Of a stretch of DNA of 64,000 nt, positions 35,824 to 43,867 are shown in pieces. A model generated the notes under the pieces. That model did no database searches, had not been told where the DNA came from, and saw only the letters and a list, made by a program, of their open reading frames with translations. Source of the DNA: Marispirochaeta sp964554875 (lineage in GTDB: Bacteria; Spirochaetota; Spirochaetia; JC444; Marispirochaetaceae). Location of the stretch: NCBI GenBank assembly GCA_964554875.1, contig CAZKQJ010000015.1, positions 27,274 through 91,273 of the forward strand, read 5' to 3'. The position numbers were made by a program, and so were the translations under genes. Numbering within the stretch: the stretch's first letter is position 1; each line of letters starts with the position of its first letter.

Positions 35824-36684
35824 ATGTGGAAAATGAAGTCCGGTTCCGAGTTCTTCAACACCATCGTTCCTTCCGCAGACATCAACCTTCTGTTCACCGG
35901 ATACGAACAGTGCCCCCCGGAAAAATCCTGCGGAGGCGTCCGTTCCCATTTTCTCCTTCATTACATAGTGTCCGGCAGCGGAACAGTACTCACCGGCGAC
36001 AAAACCTTCAAGCTCAACCCCGGAGACCTCTTCTGCTATTCTCCCGAACAGCCCCTTCACTATACGGCGGATTCCCTGAGACCCTGGAAGTTCGCCTGGG
36101 TCGGATTCACCGGCGCGAGGGTCGACGAGATACTCAAGCCATTCACCGGCGGAGCTCCCCTGACCATCCGTACCCACCCTTCCCCGTTACGAATGGAGGG
36201 ACTCTTTGAATCGCTCTTTCGACAGCAGGAGCTCCGCAACGAAGGCTTTAACCTGGTTTCCGAAGGTATTCTTCTGGAAATTCTGGGGGAGTTGTGCCGG
36301 GCTGACTGCAAATTTCCGGAATCGGTTCAGGTTCAAGATACCCCGCCCGGGATTGGAACCGGGGACCTGCAGTCCTTTTATGTGCAAAAGATGAGGCAGT
36401 TCATCCATTCCAATTACCAGAATGCCATAAGCGTGCAGCACGTGGTGGACTACATCGGGATTGACCGCTCTTACGCTTCCCGAATTTTTCATCGCCTGGA
36501 AAAGCGGACCATTCAGCGTTACCTTATCGATCTTCGAATGAAAAAAGCAAGGCAGCTGCTCGAGGAAAAAAGACTCTCCATTGTAAACGTCGCTCGTTCC
36601 GTGGGGTATCAGGATTACACCACCTTTGAACGAAGGTTCAAACAGGAGCATGGCAAATCCCCCGGCTCTTTCCCGGATACGTAA
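35824..36684 (+). CDS. AraC-family transcriptional regulator
   Basis: A 286-residue protein from ATG 35824. Upstream in-frame starts (TTG 35773, ATG 35788) would run into the GH4 promoter, and ATG 35833 is also possible. The N-terminal cupin (about 30-100, with GSGTVLTGDKTFKLNPGDLFCYSPEQP) is the sugar-sensing domain. The C-terminal double helix-turn-helix includes HVVDYIGIDRSYASRIFHR and VNVARSVGYQDYTTFERRFK. It lies between the GH4 operon and the ABC importer and probably activates both when the oligosaccharide is present. Confidence 0.85.
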   Translation: MWKMKSGSEFFNTIVPSADINLLFTGYEQCPPEKSCGGVRSHFLLHYIVSGSGTVLTGDKTFKLNPGDLFCYSPEQPLHYTADSLRPWKFAWVGFTGARVDEILKPFTGGAPLTIRTHPSPLRMEGLFESLFRQQELRNEGFNLVSEGILLEILGELCRADCKFPESVQVQDTPPGIGTGDLQSFYVQKMRQFIHSNYQNAISVQHVVDYIGIDRSYASRIFHRLEKRTIQRYLIDLRMKKARQLLEEKRLSIVNVARSVGYQDYTTFERRFKQEHGKSPGSFPDT

Positions 36685-36689
36685 AACAG

Positions 36690-36728
36690 GTACGAAATCG
36701 GTACTTTCGTACTATTGTTGCCCAATAA
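36690..36728. promoter_or_regulatory. Two inverted repeats ahead of the sugar importer
   Basis: GTACGAAA (36690-36697) and its exact complement TTTCGTAC (36705-36712) have a seven-base spacer. A second repeat TATTG/CAATA spans 36714-36728. They lie 56-94 bases before the binding protein gene and are candidate sites for the AraC regulator just upstream. Confidence 0.5.
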
Positions 36729-36783
36729 TACCGGCTTTATTCTGATAAAACGAACTCAACTGTTTCAAGGAGGTAGTGACGTT

Positions 36784-38166
36784 ATGAAAAAGTTGACCGT
36801 TCTTATTATGGTCCTGATTTTGCTTGGTACTTCTGCCTGGGCAGGCGGACAATCCGCGGCTCCAGTGGAGGATGCAGATGTATCCGGACCGGTATCCATC
36901 GATTTCTGGACCACCCAGACACAGTCGGACCGAATGTCCACAATTCAGGTACTCATAGATACCTTTGAGGCACTGAATCCGAACATTTCAATCAACCTGG
37001 TTGCAGTGGATGAAAACGACATGGCCACCCAGCTGAACACCTCAGCCGCCGCCAACACCCTGCCGGCCCTGATTGAATGTGCCGCGGAAAACGCCGTCGC
37101 CTTCGGCTCCGAGGGACTGCTCAATGCAAAAGCCATTACCGAGGTAATCGAAGGGATCGGGAAAAACAGGTTCTATGCCGGAACCCTGCGCCTGAATGAA
37201 AGTGCCGAGAAAGGCAGGTACTACGGTGTCCCCTATCACGGATGGGTCCAGGGCATCTGGTACCGGGCCGACTGGTTTGAAGAGGCAGGATTGAATCCGC
37301 CGTCCACCTGGGATGACATACTTGAGGCTGCCAGGTATTTCTATAAACCACAGGAAAACCAGTATGGCATCCTGGTGGGAACCAAAGCGGAAGCCTATGC
37401 AGAGCAATGTTTTACCCAGATAGCCATGGCCAACGGAGCTCAGCTCTTCGATGCCCGTGGGAATCTTATCTTCAATTCTCCGGAAATGCGTGAGGCTGTT
37501 CAATACTACGCTGAACTGGCTAAATTTAATCCTCCGGGCCCCCAGACCTGGCGCGCCAGGGACTACTACCTTCAGGGGAAAATGGCCATGTTCTTCTATT
37601 CCACCTACATCATGGACGATCTGGCCATCGAATCTGACGCAAAGGACTCACTTACCGGCGAGCACTTCACGGAGCTTAGCGGCAGGAATTTCGATCCCCA
37701 ACTGGTGCAGAATACCCGGCTCGCGTCGATAATCAGAAAAACCCAGAACGCGGGCTATGGTACAATTGTGAGCTTTGGCATTCCGGATCATGGAGATCCG
37801 CTGAAAACTGCCGCAACACAGCAGTTTATCAGATACCTCTTCACCCCCAACGCCTATATCACCTGGCTGCATATGGCACCGGGAGGGATGAATCCGGTTC
37901 TGAAAGAAATATCTACCAACGTGCGTTTTCAGAACGATCCCAAAGGTATCTTTCAGCATTACGGCACGGAGAAAATGGCGGAAATCATCCAGGGCCTGGA
38001 CAGCATCGAGACCTTCAGCATTGTGGATGGAAAGCGAATGGCCGCGGCCAGTACGATCTATTCCAAGCAGATCATTCCGCAGATGCTTTACAAGATCACC
38101 CAGGAAGGAATGAATATCGACGCAGCCATGAAATGGGCCGAAGCCGAAATGAAGAAACTTATGTAA
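36784..38166 (+). CDS. Sugar ABC transporter substrate-binding protein
   Basis: A 460-residue exported protein. AAGGAGGT (36767-36774) precedes ATG 36784; upstream in-frame TTGs add an unlikely 23 residues. A signal peptide of about 20 residues ends TSAWA before GGQSAAP. The type 1 extracellular solute-binding fold shows PVSIDFWTTQTQSDRM near the start, then YGVPYHGWVQGIWYRADWFEEAGL and PPSTWDDILEAA. It feeds the two permeases downstream and likely binds the oligosaccharide cut by the GH4 enzyme. No ATPase is encoded here, so one must be supplied in trans, as with MsmK-type shared ATPases. Confidence 0.88.
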   Translation: MKKLTVLIMVLILLGTSAWAGGQSAAPVEDADVSGPVSIDFWTTQTQSDRMSTIQVLIDTFEALNPNISINLVAVDENDMATQLNTSAAANTLPALIECAAENAVAFGSEGLLNAKAITEVIEGIGKNRFYAGTLRLNESAEKGRYYGVPYHGWVQGIWYRADWFEEAGLNPPSTWDDILEAARYFYKPQENQYGILVGTKAEAYAEQCFTQIAMANGAQLFDARGNLIFNSPEMREAVQYYAELAKFNPPGPQTWRARDYYLQGKMAMFFYSTYIMDDLAIESDAKDSLTGEHFTELSGRNFDPQLVQNTRLASIIRKTQNAGYGTIVSFGIPDHGDPLKTAATQQFIRYLFTPNAYITWLHMAPGGMNPVLKEISTNVRFQNDPKGIFQHYGTEKMAEIIQGLDSIETFSIVDGKRMAAASTIYSKQIIPQMLYKITQEGMNIDAAMKWAEAEMKKLM

Positions 38167-38191
38167 AACTCTTAGCGCAGGGAGAGACAGT

Positions 38192-39085
38192 ATGAATATG
38201 CAGCATACGCTACAGGCAAAAGGACTGGATCTCAGACAGCGCGAAATCGTGCTGGGATGGTCGCTTGTTCTTCCATCGGTTCTGATCATCCTGGCACTTA
38301 TTCTGTATCCGATTGTCTACAACATATATCTCAGTTTTTTTGATGTAAAACCCCTGGCAGACAACACATATATAGGGCTGGAGAACCACAGGAATGTTGT
38401 TCTTGATCCTGGTTTCTGGAATGCCATTGTTTTAACGGTCATCTATGTACTCTTTACTACGCTGGGTACGACCCTCATGGGTCTCTTTGTGGCCCTGGTC
38501 ATGAACAAGAAGTTCCCTTTCAGAGGATTCGTTCGCAGTCTCATCCTTTTTCCCTATGTTGCTCCCGTAATCTCGGTCGTTTTTGCCTGGCAGTTCATCT
38601 TCGATCCGGTGAACGGCATATTCATGGACATCGCCTATGAACGGCTGGGGATCTTTTCCAGCCGCTTCAATCTGATCGGATCTCCCTCGACCGCAGTGTG
38701 GGTAGCGATTATCTTCAGTATCTGGAAGAATTTTCCCTTCTCTTACCTGATGATACTTTCCCGACTTCAGGCTATCGACCAGAACCTCTACGAGGCCGCG
38801 GAGATGGACGGGGCTTCCGGCTGGCAGAAGTTCCGCTACATTACCCTGCCGGAGGTCTATTTCGTCATGGGGGCCATCGTCCTGCTCAGGATGATATGGA
38901 ACTTCAACAAGTTTGAAGAGATCTACCTGCTCACGGACAACGTACGGGTGCTTTCGGTATACACCTACTTCAAGGCATTTGTCGGCACAATGGAACTCGG
39001 ACAGGGTGCGTCCCTGGCGGTAATACAGTTCCTGCTGCTCATCGGTTTTATTCTTTTCTATGTAAAACGGGTACTCAAATGGTAA
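38192..39085 (+). CDS. Sugar ABC transporter permease (MalF-type)
   Basis: A 297-residue membrane protein with six predicted helices. The coupling loop is QAIDQNLYEAAEMDGASGWQKFRYITLPE, a close match to the MalF/UgpA EAA motif. AGGGAGAG lies eight bases before ATG 38192. The stop overlaps the partner permease by seven bases. Confidence 0.92.
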   Translation: MNMQHTLQAKGLDLRQREIVLGWSLVLPSVLIILALILYPIVYNIYLSFFDVKPLADNTYIGLENHRNVVLDPGFWNAIVLTVIYVLFTTLGTTLMGLFVALVMNKKFPFRGFVRSLILFPYVAPVISVVFAWQFIFDPVNGIFMDIAYERLGIFSSRFNLIGSPSTAVWVAIIFSIWKNFPFSYLMILSRLQAIDQNLYEAAEMDGASGWQKFRYITLPEVYFVMGAIVLLRMIWNFNKFEEIYLLTDNVRVLSVYTYFKAFVGTMELGQGASLAVIQFLLLIGFILFYVKRVLKW

Positions 39086-40041
39086 GACGTAACAGTATTT
39101 TACGACGAGGCGGTTTTGCCCTACTGGTACTGGCAATAGTTTTTTTCAGCATATTTCCATTTATTCAGATGCTCTCCATTTCCCTCAAGTATCCTGGAGA
39201 ATGGGGCGATCCCGGACTTGTACCGGACAAGATAAACCTCGAAGCCTACATGGAACTACTGAATATCGGCCAGAGTGCAAAGAATGTTCCCGAATCTGTT
39301 CTGAACCTTCTGAATGAAACCCCGGATCTGACAGATGAACAGAGGCAGGCAATTTTGCAGAAATACAGAAGTACGGGAGATGTTTTTCCTTTTCTGCGGT
39401 ACTTTGCAAACTCCTTTCTGCTCTCCTTTTCCGCGGCCTTCATTACAGTTATATTCGCCATATTCGGGGCCTATTCCTTCAGCCGTCTGAGGTTTCCAGG
39501 ACGCTCCCTTATTCAGCGGGGGGTTCTGTTCGTCTATATGTTCGGTGGAATCCTTCTTCTGATTCCTCTCTACAAGATGTTCGTCAGTATGGGCTGGATA
39601 CGCATACCTCCGGGAGCCTTTTTAAGTCTGCTGATAATCTACGTCGTCCAGACCCTTCCGGTCTCCCTCTACATGCTGGGAAACTACTTCCGGACCATCC
39701 CCTACTCGATTGAAGAGGCTGCCATGATTGAGGGATCGTCACGGTTCGGAACAATCTGGCGGATCATCATTCCCCTTTCCGTTGCCGCAATCGTAACCGT
39801 CTTTATCTACTGCTTCATGATTGCCTGGAACGAGTATCTGTTTGCCTCGGTATTCCTGAAGAATTTCAAGGACCTCTACACCCTTCCCATGGGGCTCAAG
39901 GCGCTTTTTACCTCCAAGAATGCGATATGGGACCGGATAATGGCTGCCTCGGTACTGACTGCGACGCCGGTAATCATTCTGTTTATCTCGATTCAGAGGA
40001 ACCTGGCGGGGGGAATGGCCGCGGGGGGCGTGAAAGAATAA
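39079..40041 (+). CDS. Sugar ABC transporter permease (MalG-type)
   Basis: A 320-residue membrane protein with six predicted helices and the EAA loop TIPYSIEEAAMIEGSSRFGTIWRIIIPLS. A larger than usual extracellular segment (about 45-100, rich in charged residues with ESVLNLLNETPDLTDEQRQ) follows the first helix. It is the last gene of the importer; a GC-rich hairpin comes straight after it. Confidence 0.92.
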   Translation: MVRRNSILRRGGFALLVLAIVFFSIFPFIQMLSISLKYPGEWGDPGLVPDKINLEAYMELLNIGQSAKNVPESVLNLLNETPDLTDEQRQAILQKYRSTGDVFPFLRYFANSFLLSFSAAFITVIFAIFGAYSFSRLRFPGRSLIQRGVLFVYMFGGILLLIPLYKMFVSMGWIRIPPGAFLSLLIIYVVQTLPVSLYMLGNYFRTIPYSIEEAAMIEGSSRFGTIWRIIIPLSVAAIVTVFIYCFMIAWNEYLFASVFLKNFKDLYTLPMGLKALFTSKNAIWDRIMAASVLTATPVIILFISIQRNLAGGMAAGGVKE

Positions 40042-40065
40042 GGGCTGCCCGTATACGGACAGCCC
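40042..40065. terminator. Hairpin between convergent transcripts
   Basis: GGGCTG and CCGTA arms pair with TACGG and CAGCCC, with one mismatch pair (C48/A59). There is no clear T-run. It can serve both the importer operon and the convergent flavoprotein gene. Confidence 0.55.
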
Positions 40066-40098
40066 CCTTGTTGACAATGGGAAACTGGCGCTGATGAA

Positions 40099-40875
40099 TC
40101 AGCGCTTTGCTCCTGCAAGAGCCTCTTCCACCAGGGAATAGAAAGTATCGTAGGTAATAGTCGCTCCGGTGATTGTGTCAGGAGCAGACGTGTTCTGACT
40201 CTCCATGAAAGCCTTCTCTACAGCCTGAGCCTGTTCGTGCCACTCTTTTGTAGCATTAGAATTGGCTACCATACCGTATTCCCCGTCCCTGGAGCGCTGA
40301 ACCTTGCTGGTTCCGCCATCTTCCGCAAAAGCATCCCAGTGGGCGGAAACCACGTACCCGGATGTTACCGTAAGATCCACAAAGTACTTCCATCCATTGT
40401 GGTACTCTTCATCCGAAGCTGAGTATGTGCCGTCCTTATAGGGACCGTAGCCCACAGGGCCCTTGGACAGAGCTTCAGCAGCAAGTTCGTAGAACTCATT
40501 ATAATGGATGGTAGCTCCGCTGATGGTATCGGGCATTTCGGTTGATGGATTCTCCTTGAAATACTCCTCCACCGCAGCGGCCTGAACATGCCAGTCTGCC
40601 TGGGCTCCCCCCTGGGCAACCATAGGGTAATCTCCTGCTTCGGAAACGGAAAGCTTGTCCGGCCCTGCGTTGATGTTGGAACCGTTCCAGAGTACTTCTG
40701 TGAATTCTCCACCCTCGACCTTCAGGGTCAGGTTATATTTCCAACCGCTTCTGGGAAATTCCGTCTGCTGGGCAAAATAGATACCGTCTTCATAGCCCGT
40801 TCCCTTCGAACTGCAGCTAACAAAAAGGGCGGCAGCGAGGGCCAGTACAACGGTAATTCTTACAATGTGTTTCAT
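40099..40875 (-). CDS. PplA-like lipoprotein with two FMN-binding domains
   Basis: A 258-residue protein from ATG 40875, with GGAGG seven bases upstream; ATG 40896 would add seven residues. A lipobox (LFVSC, about Cys21) anchors it to the membrane exterior. Two tandem FMN_bind domains each end with a covalent flavinylation motif: DTISGATIHYNEF in the first and DTITGATITYDTF in the second. Both modules start GxYxDG-like (YEDGIYFAQQTE, YKDGTYSASDEE). The layout matches PplA, the flavoprotein of Listeria extracellular electron transfer. A partner NADH dehydrogenase or ApbE is not encoded in the window. Confidence 0.85.
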   Translation of the reverse strand: MKHIVRITVVLALAAALFVSCSSKGTGYEDGIYFAQQTEFPRSGWKYNLTLKVEGGEFTEVLWNGSNINAGPDKLSVSEAGDYPMVAQGGAQADWHVQAAAVEEYFKENPSTEMPDTISGATIHYNEFYELAAEALSKGPVGYGPYKDGTYSASDEEYHNGWKYFVDLTVTSGYVVSAHWDAFAEDGGTSKVQRSRDGEYGMVANSNATKEWHEQAQAVEKAFMESQNTSAPDTITGATITYDTFYSLVEEALAGAKR

Positions 40876-40931
40876 TGAAACCTCCAATCCTCTCATATTG
40901 GCCTTTTAATATAGCACAAACAATATACTAT

Positions 40932-40960
40932 CTTATAATGGATTTGTATATGTTTTTCAA
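40932..40960 (-). promoter_or_regulatory. Sigma-70 promoter of the PplA-like gene
   Basis: On the minus strand, TTGAAA (40960-40955), 17-base spacer, TATAAG (40937-40932). It lies about 57 bases before the start codon in an AT-rich intergenic region. Confidence 0.65.
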
Positions 40961-41063
40961 TATATTTAACGCATATTATAGATATAATTCTTTATTATCT
41001 CGGATAAGAGAGCTTTCTTTCAGCTAAAATTCACAAAATACAAAATAAAATCACAATAAATAA

Positions 41064-41092
41064 TTGACAGTATCTTACTTTACTTATACTGT
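41064..41092 (+). promoter_or_regulatory. Sigma-70 promoter of the flavin/rhodanese lipoprotein genes
   Basis: TTGACA (41064-41069), 17-base spacer, TACTGT (41087-41092); an alternative -10, TATACT, lies two bases earlier. A leader of about 65 bases precedes ATG 41165. The divergent promoter for the PplA-like gene is 100 bases away. Confidence 0.65.
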
Positions 41093-41164
41093 ATTCATGT
41101 TATATAAATTTTTCTTGATATTCTGTCTCCAAAACAGACAGAGACAAGGGAAAAGGAGAACGGC

Positions 41165-41770
41165 ATGAAGATAATCCGTTTGATGGTAATTGCACTGGTA
41201 CTGATCCTGGTATTCGGCGCCTGCAGTGGCAAAGCCGCCGGAGATAAAAAAGAAGAAAGCACCGTCGAAACAGCTGAACCTGCCAAGGGTATTACCCTGG
41301 AGAACGCCTTCTACTATACACATGTGGACGGGCACAAGAAGGAGACCCAGATTCCGGCGGTTGTTCTTTTTGAATATGAACAGCTGAAAACCGTTCGCTA
41401 CCAGATTGCTTATATTGCCTGTACCTGCCGAGGACCGGAAGTAAACTACTGGTCCGTGGCAAATGTGGAGATCAACAAATCCAACCTTACTGTCGACCAT
41501 ATTTCCTACTACGAGGATTCAACCGAGCACTATGTGGCAGGGATGTACGGCGACAGCACCGAATCCTGGGATGGAACACCGGTAAAAGAACTTTTCGACG
41601 GTTTTATCCAGGACAGTATTCTCGGCAAATCTGAAAGCGAGATAGACGCTTATGTACCCATGCACGGGAAGGTTGACACCTACACAGGTGCCACGGTTAC
41701 TCCCAATAATGCCATGCGTATGCTTCAGGGACTCTTTGAGTACCATAAAGAACACTACGGCAGCAACTAA
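41165..41770 (+). CDS. FMN-binding-like lipoprotein
   Basis: A 201-residue protein with AAGGAG upstream of ATG 41165 and a lipobox (VFGAC, about Cys19). A Lys/Glu-rich linker is followed by a domain containing an unusual IACTCRGPEVNYW segment and, near the C-terminus, VDTYTGATVTPNN, a flavinylation-type T-G-A-T motif. The domain is probably a divergent FMN_bind unit on the outer face of the membrane. It is co-transcribed with the rhodanese lipoprotein 32 bases downstream and divergent from the PplA-like gene. Confidence 0.78.
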   Translation: MKIIRLMVIALVLILVFGACSGKAAGDKKEESTVETAEPAKGITLENAFYYTHVDGHKKETQIPAVVLFEYEQLKTVRYQIAYIACTCRGPEVNYWSVANVEINKSNLTVDHISYYEDSTEHYVAGMYGDSTESWDGTPVKELFDGFIQDSILGKSESEIDAYVPMHGKVDTYTGATVTPNNAMRMLQGLFEYHKEHYGSN

Positions 41771-41802
41771 GAACTTCTGCCAAAAAATAGAGGAATAGAA
41801 CT

Positions 41803-42699
41803 ATGATCAAGAAGACAACAATTATACTGTTTACCTTAATGCTGGCTCTCTCCATTGTCTCCTGCGGCAAGTCAGGTGCTGACGCGGGGCTTACGGGAAG
41901 TGAAGAAATCACCATGGAGAATATCGATCAGTACCTCGACAGGGATGCCAGATTCATCGATCTGCGGAATTTCGCCGACATGTTCAACGGCGGCTACATC
42001 GCAGGCTTCGAGGTTGTACCCTTTTTCCAGTACCTGGAAGGCCGCGCCCTGGTCCGCAACAATGGCTGGGAGTTCTCCGAGGTCGACGTAATTGAACCGG
42101 CAATGCTGGAGAACATCTTCGGTTCAAAGGAAGGCGTAATCATCCTGATGTGCGGTTCCGGAACACGGGCAGGATATGTAATGGACGCCCTTAACAGCCT
42201 GGGCTACACCAAGGTTATCAACGCCGGAGGAATCCGGGATTACAAAGGCGCAAACAAGGTCCTTGGGGACGGCAGCTATGCCGGTCAGATGGCCCTTCCC
42301 GCAGAGGTCACCATGGAAAACATTGACCAGTACCTGTACAGGGACGGGGCCAAATACGTCGACCTGCGTAATGTTTCCGATATGTATACCGGCGGATACA
42401 TTGAAAGCTTCGAGCTCGTCTCCTTCTTTGAGTACCTCGAAAACAACGCCCTGGTCCGGAACAACGGTTGGGAGTTCTCGGAAGCCGATGTAGTTGAACC
42501 TGCAATTCTGGAAAACATCTTCGGCTCCAGGAACCGGGAAGTATTCCTTATGTGCGGATCCGGAACCCGTGCGGGTTATGTAAAAGATGCCCTGGAGAAC
42601 CTCGGCTATACCACCGTATACAACGTAGGCGGGATTCGGGACTACAAGGGAGACCACAAGGTCTTTGGTGACGAGTCATTCAGCCTGAAGATCCAGTAG
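41803..42699 (+). CDS. Lipoprotein with two tandem rhodanese domains
   Basis: A 298-residue protein with a lipobox (LSIVSC, about Cys21) and two rhodanese domains of about 125 residues each. Both carry the same active loop, CGSGTRAGYV, with catalytic Cys in LMCGSGTR, and begin with MENIDQYL. The two copies also share RNNGWEFSE and GGIRDYKG, so they come from a recent internal duplication. Rhodaneses move sulfane sulfur. An extracytoplasmic tandem form beside flavinylated lipoproteins suggests a role in sulfur or redox chemistry at the cell surface. A terminator follows. Confidence 0.87.
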   Translation: MIKKTTIILFTLMLALSIVSCGKSGADAGLTGSEEITMENIDQYLDRDARFIDLRNFADMFNGGYIAGFEVVPFFQYLEGRALVRNNGWEFSEVDVIEPAMLENIFGSKEGVIILMCGSGTRAGYVMDALNSLGYTKVINAGGIRDYKGANKVLGDGSYAGQMALPAEVTMENIDQYLYRDGAKYVDLRNVSDMYTGGYIESFELVSFFEYLENNALVRNNGWEFSEADVVEPAILENIFGSRNREVFLMCGSGTRAGYVKDALENLGYTTVYNVGGIRDYKGDHKVFGDESFSLKIQ

Positions 42700-42715
42700 T
42701 ATTCAGATTATTCAC

Positions 42716-42757
42716 CCCGGCTCGGGTCCTTTATAAACAGGATCCGGGCTTTTTTAT
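42716..42757 (+). terminator. Rho-independent terminator after the rhodanese gene
   Basis: CCCGGCTCGGGTCC and GGATCCGGG arms form the stem around an AT-rich loop, followed by six T. Confidence 0.75.
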
Positions 42758-42833
42758 GGAATCAGCTGAATTCCCGCCAGAACCTGGTGTCCATACGTCC
42801 GAATCAAGCCCGGATAACCCATTTGATCCGAGC

Positions 42834-43292
42834 CTATGCCGTAAATTCCAAAACTTGCGTTCCTCGGACTGTAACGATTTTCCAGGAACAGGTTCCAGGA
42901 ATCTCCAAGCTCCTGTTGGTGTACCCGGGCCTGGGAAAACCCCGTACGGAACCAAACACCAGGCATTCCGCCCCCAGTGCATGCCTGATACTTACCGCTG
43001 TTTCGCTGTCCACAGCACCTGAAAACTGGTATTCCAGTTCCTCCGTTATCCGGTCAATATTCTCGCGCTCAACGACCGCGATGCCGGCGCGTATAAATGC
43101 CCGGGTTATTTCGTCGGCTACGAAACGGCTGTTTTCCGCCTGTCCGTCCGTATTCATCTCGGCTACTGCAAGGGGGGAAGTCCGCGGAAAACCACTGAAA
43201 CAAAGATCACGCACAAGCGTATCATAGATATCGCAATAAAGATGAATTGATGATACCAATGCAAGCATCATAATAACGAATTTCCTGGACAT
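42834..43292 (-). CDS. FlgO/CsgG-like secreted protein
   Basis: A 152-residue protein with a signal peptide (about 1-20). The fold shows LAVAEMNTDGQAENSRFVADE and ITRAFIRAGIAVVERENIDRI, then ALGAECLVFGSV, the pattern of FlgO/LPP20-type and CsgG-fold secreted proteins in spirochaetes. AGAGGGAGAG lies ahead of ATG 43292. It could help assemble an outer-membrane structure. It appears monocistronic and shorter than typical CsgG (about 270), so it is a single small domain. Confidence 0.72.
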   Translation of the reverse strand: MSRKFVIMMLALVSSIHLYCDIYDTLVRDLCFSGFPRTSPLAVAEMNTDGQAENSRFVADEITRAFIRAGIAVVERENIDRITEELEYQFSGAVDSETAVSIRHALGAECLVFGSVRGFPRPGYTNRSLEIPGTCSWKIVTVRGTQVLEFTA

Positions 43293-43446
43293 GCTCTCCC
43301 TCTTTCTATCGCTTTTTGGGCATTATGATACCAAATATACAGCTCATTTATTCCGGATTTTTACTTCCCCATGAACTATATTCTACGAAAACGGGGCAGG
43401 TTACCAGGCCGGTTCCTGTTCAATGCAGTTCACCAAGGAGAAAGAA

Positions 43447-43752
43447 GTGGCGGAATATACCTTCGACGGAACGACCCTGCGGGACAGCAGGGGGACAAAG
43501 ATGGGAGAGGTTGACAGGACTTACGTTCGCGGATGGAACGCAGCCCTGCTGGGCCAGCTGGACCGTAAGAATATACGGGATCCCAGGGGAAAGAAACTGC
43601 TGGAGTTTGACGGTAAAACCGTAAAGGACGATCTTGGAAAGAAAGTCGCCAGCATAAAGGAAATTCAGGAGCTGATAGAGGGAGAAGCGGACATTTCCCT
43701 GGTGGCGGCCTGGTATTTTCTGATTAAAAAGCAGCAGGCGAACATGACATAG
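43447..43752 (+). CDS. 4-fold beta-flower domain protein
   Basis: A 101-residue protein. GTG 43447 is chosen because AAGGAG (43435-43440) lies six bases upstream; an ATG at 43423 would put that site inside the gene. Four short repeats of the form Y/L-x-FDG-x-T/V-x-R/D-D-x-G-x-K are seen (YTFDGTTLRDSRGTKMG, LDRKNIRDPRGKKLL, EFDGKTVKDDLGKKVA). This matches the beta-flower family. The role is unknown. No signal peptide is present. Confidence 0.75.
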   Translation: MAEYTFDGTTLRDSRGTKMGEVDRTYVRGWNAALLGQLDRKNIRDPRGKKLLEFDGKTVKDDLGKKVASIKEIQELIEGEADISLVAAWYFLIKKQQANMT

Positions 43753-43757
43753 CTCAC

Positions 43758-43785
43758 TTGCAAAGCTGTCTTCGCATGTTATACT
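43758..43785 (+). promoter_or_regulatory. Sigma-70 promoter
   Basis: TTGCAA (43758-43763), 16-base spacer, TATACT (43780-43785). It would start the secreted protein gene at 43868 with a leader of about 75 bases. Confidence 0.6.
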
Positions 43786-43867
43786 GAGAATAAGCATGGT
43801 TCTCATTGCGTGATAACAAAATACAGGCTTGATTCATCAGGAGGACTGTTCTTGAAGGAGAGTACCT

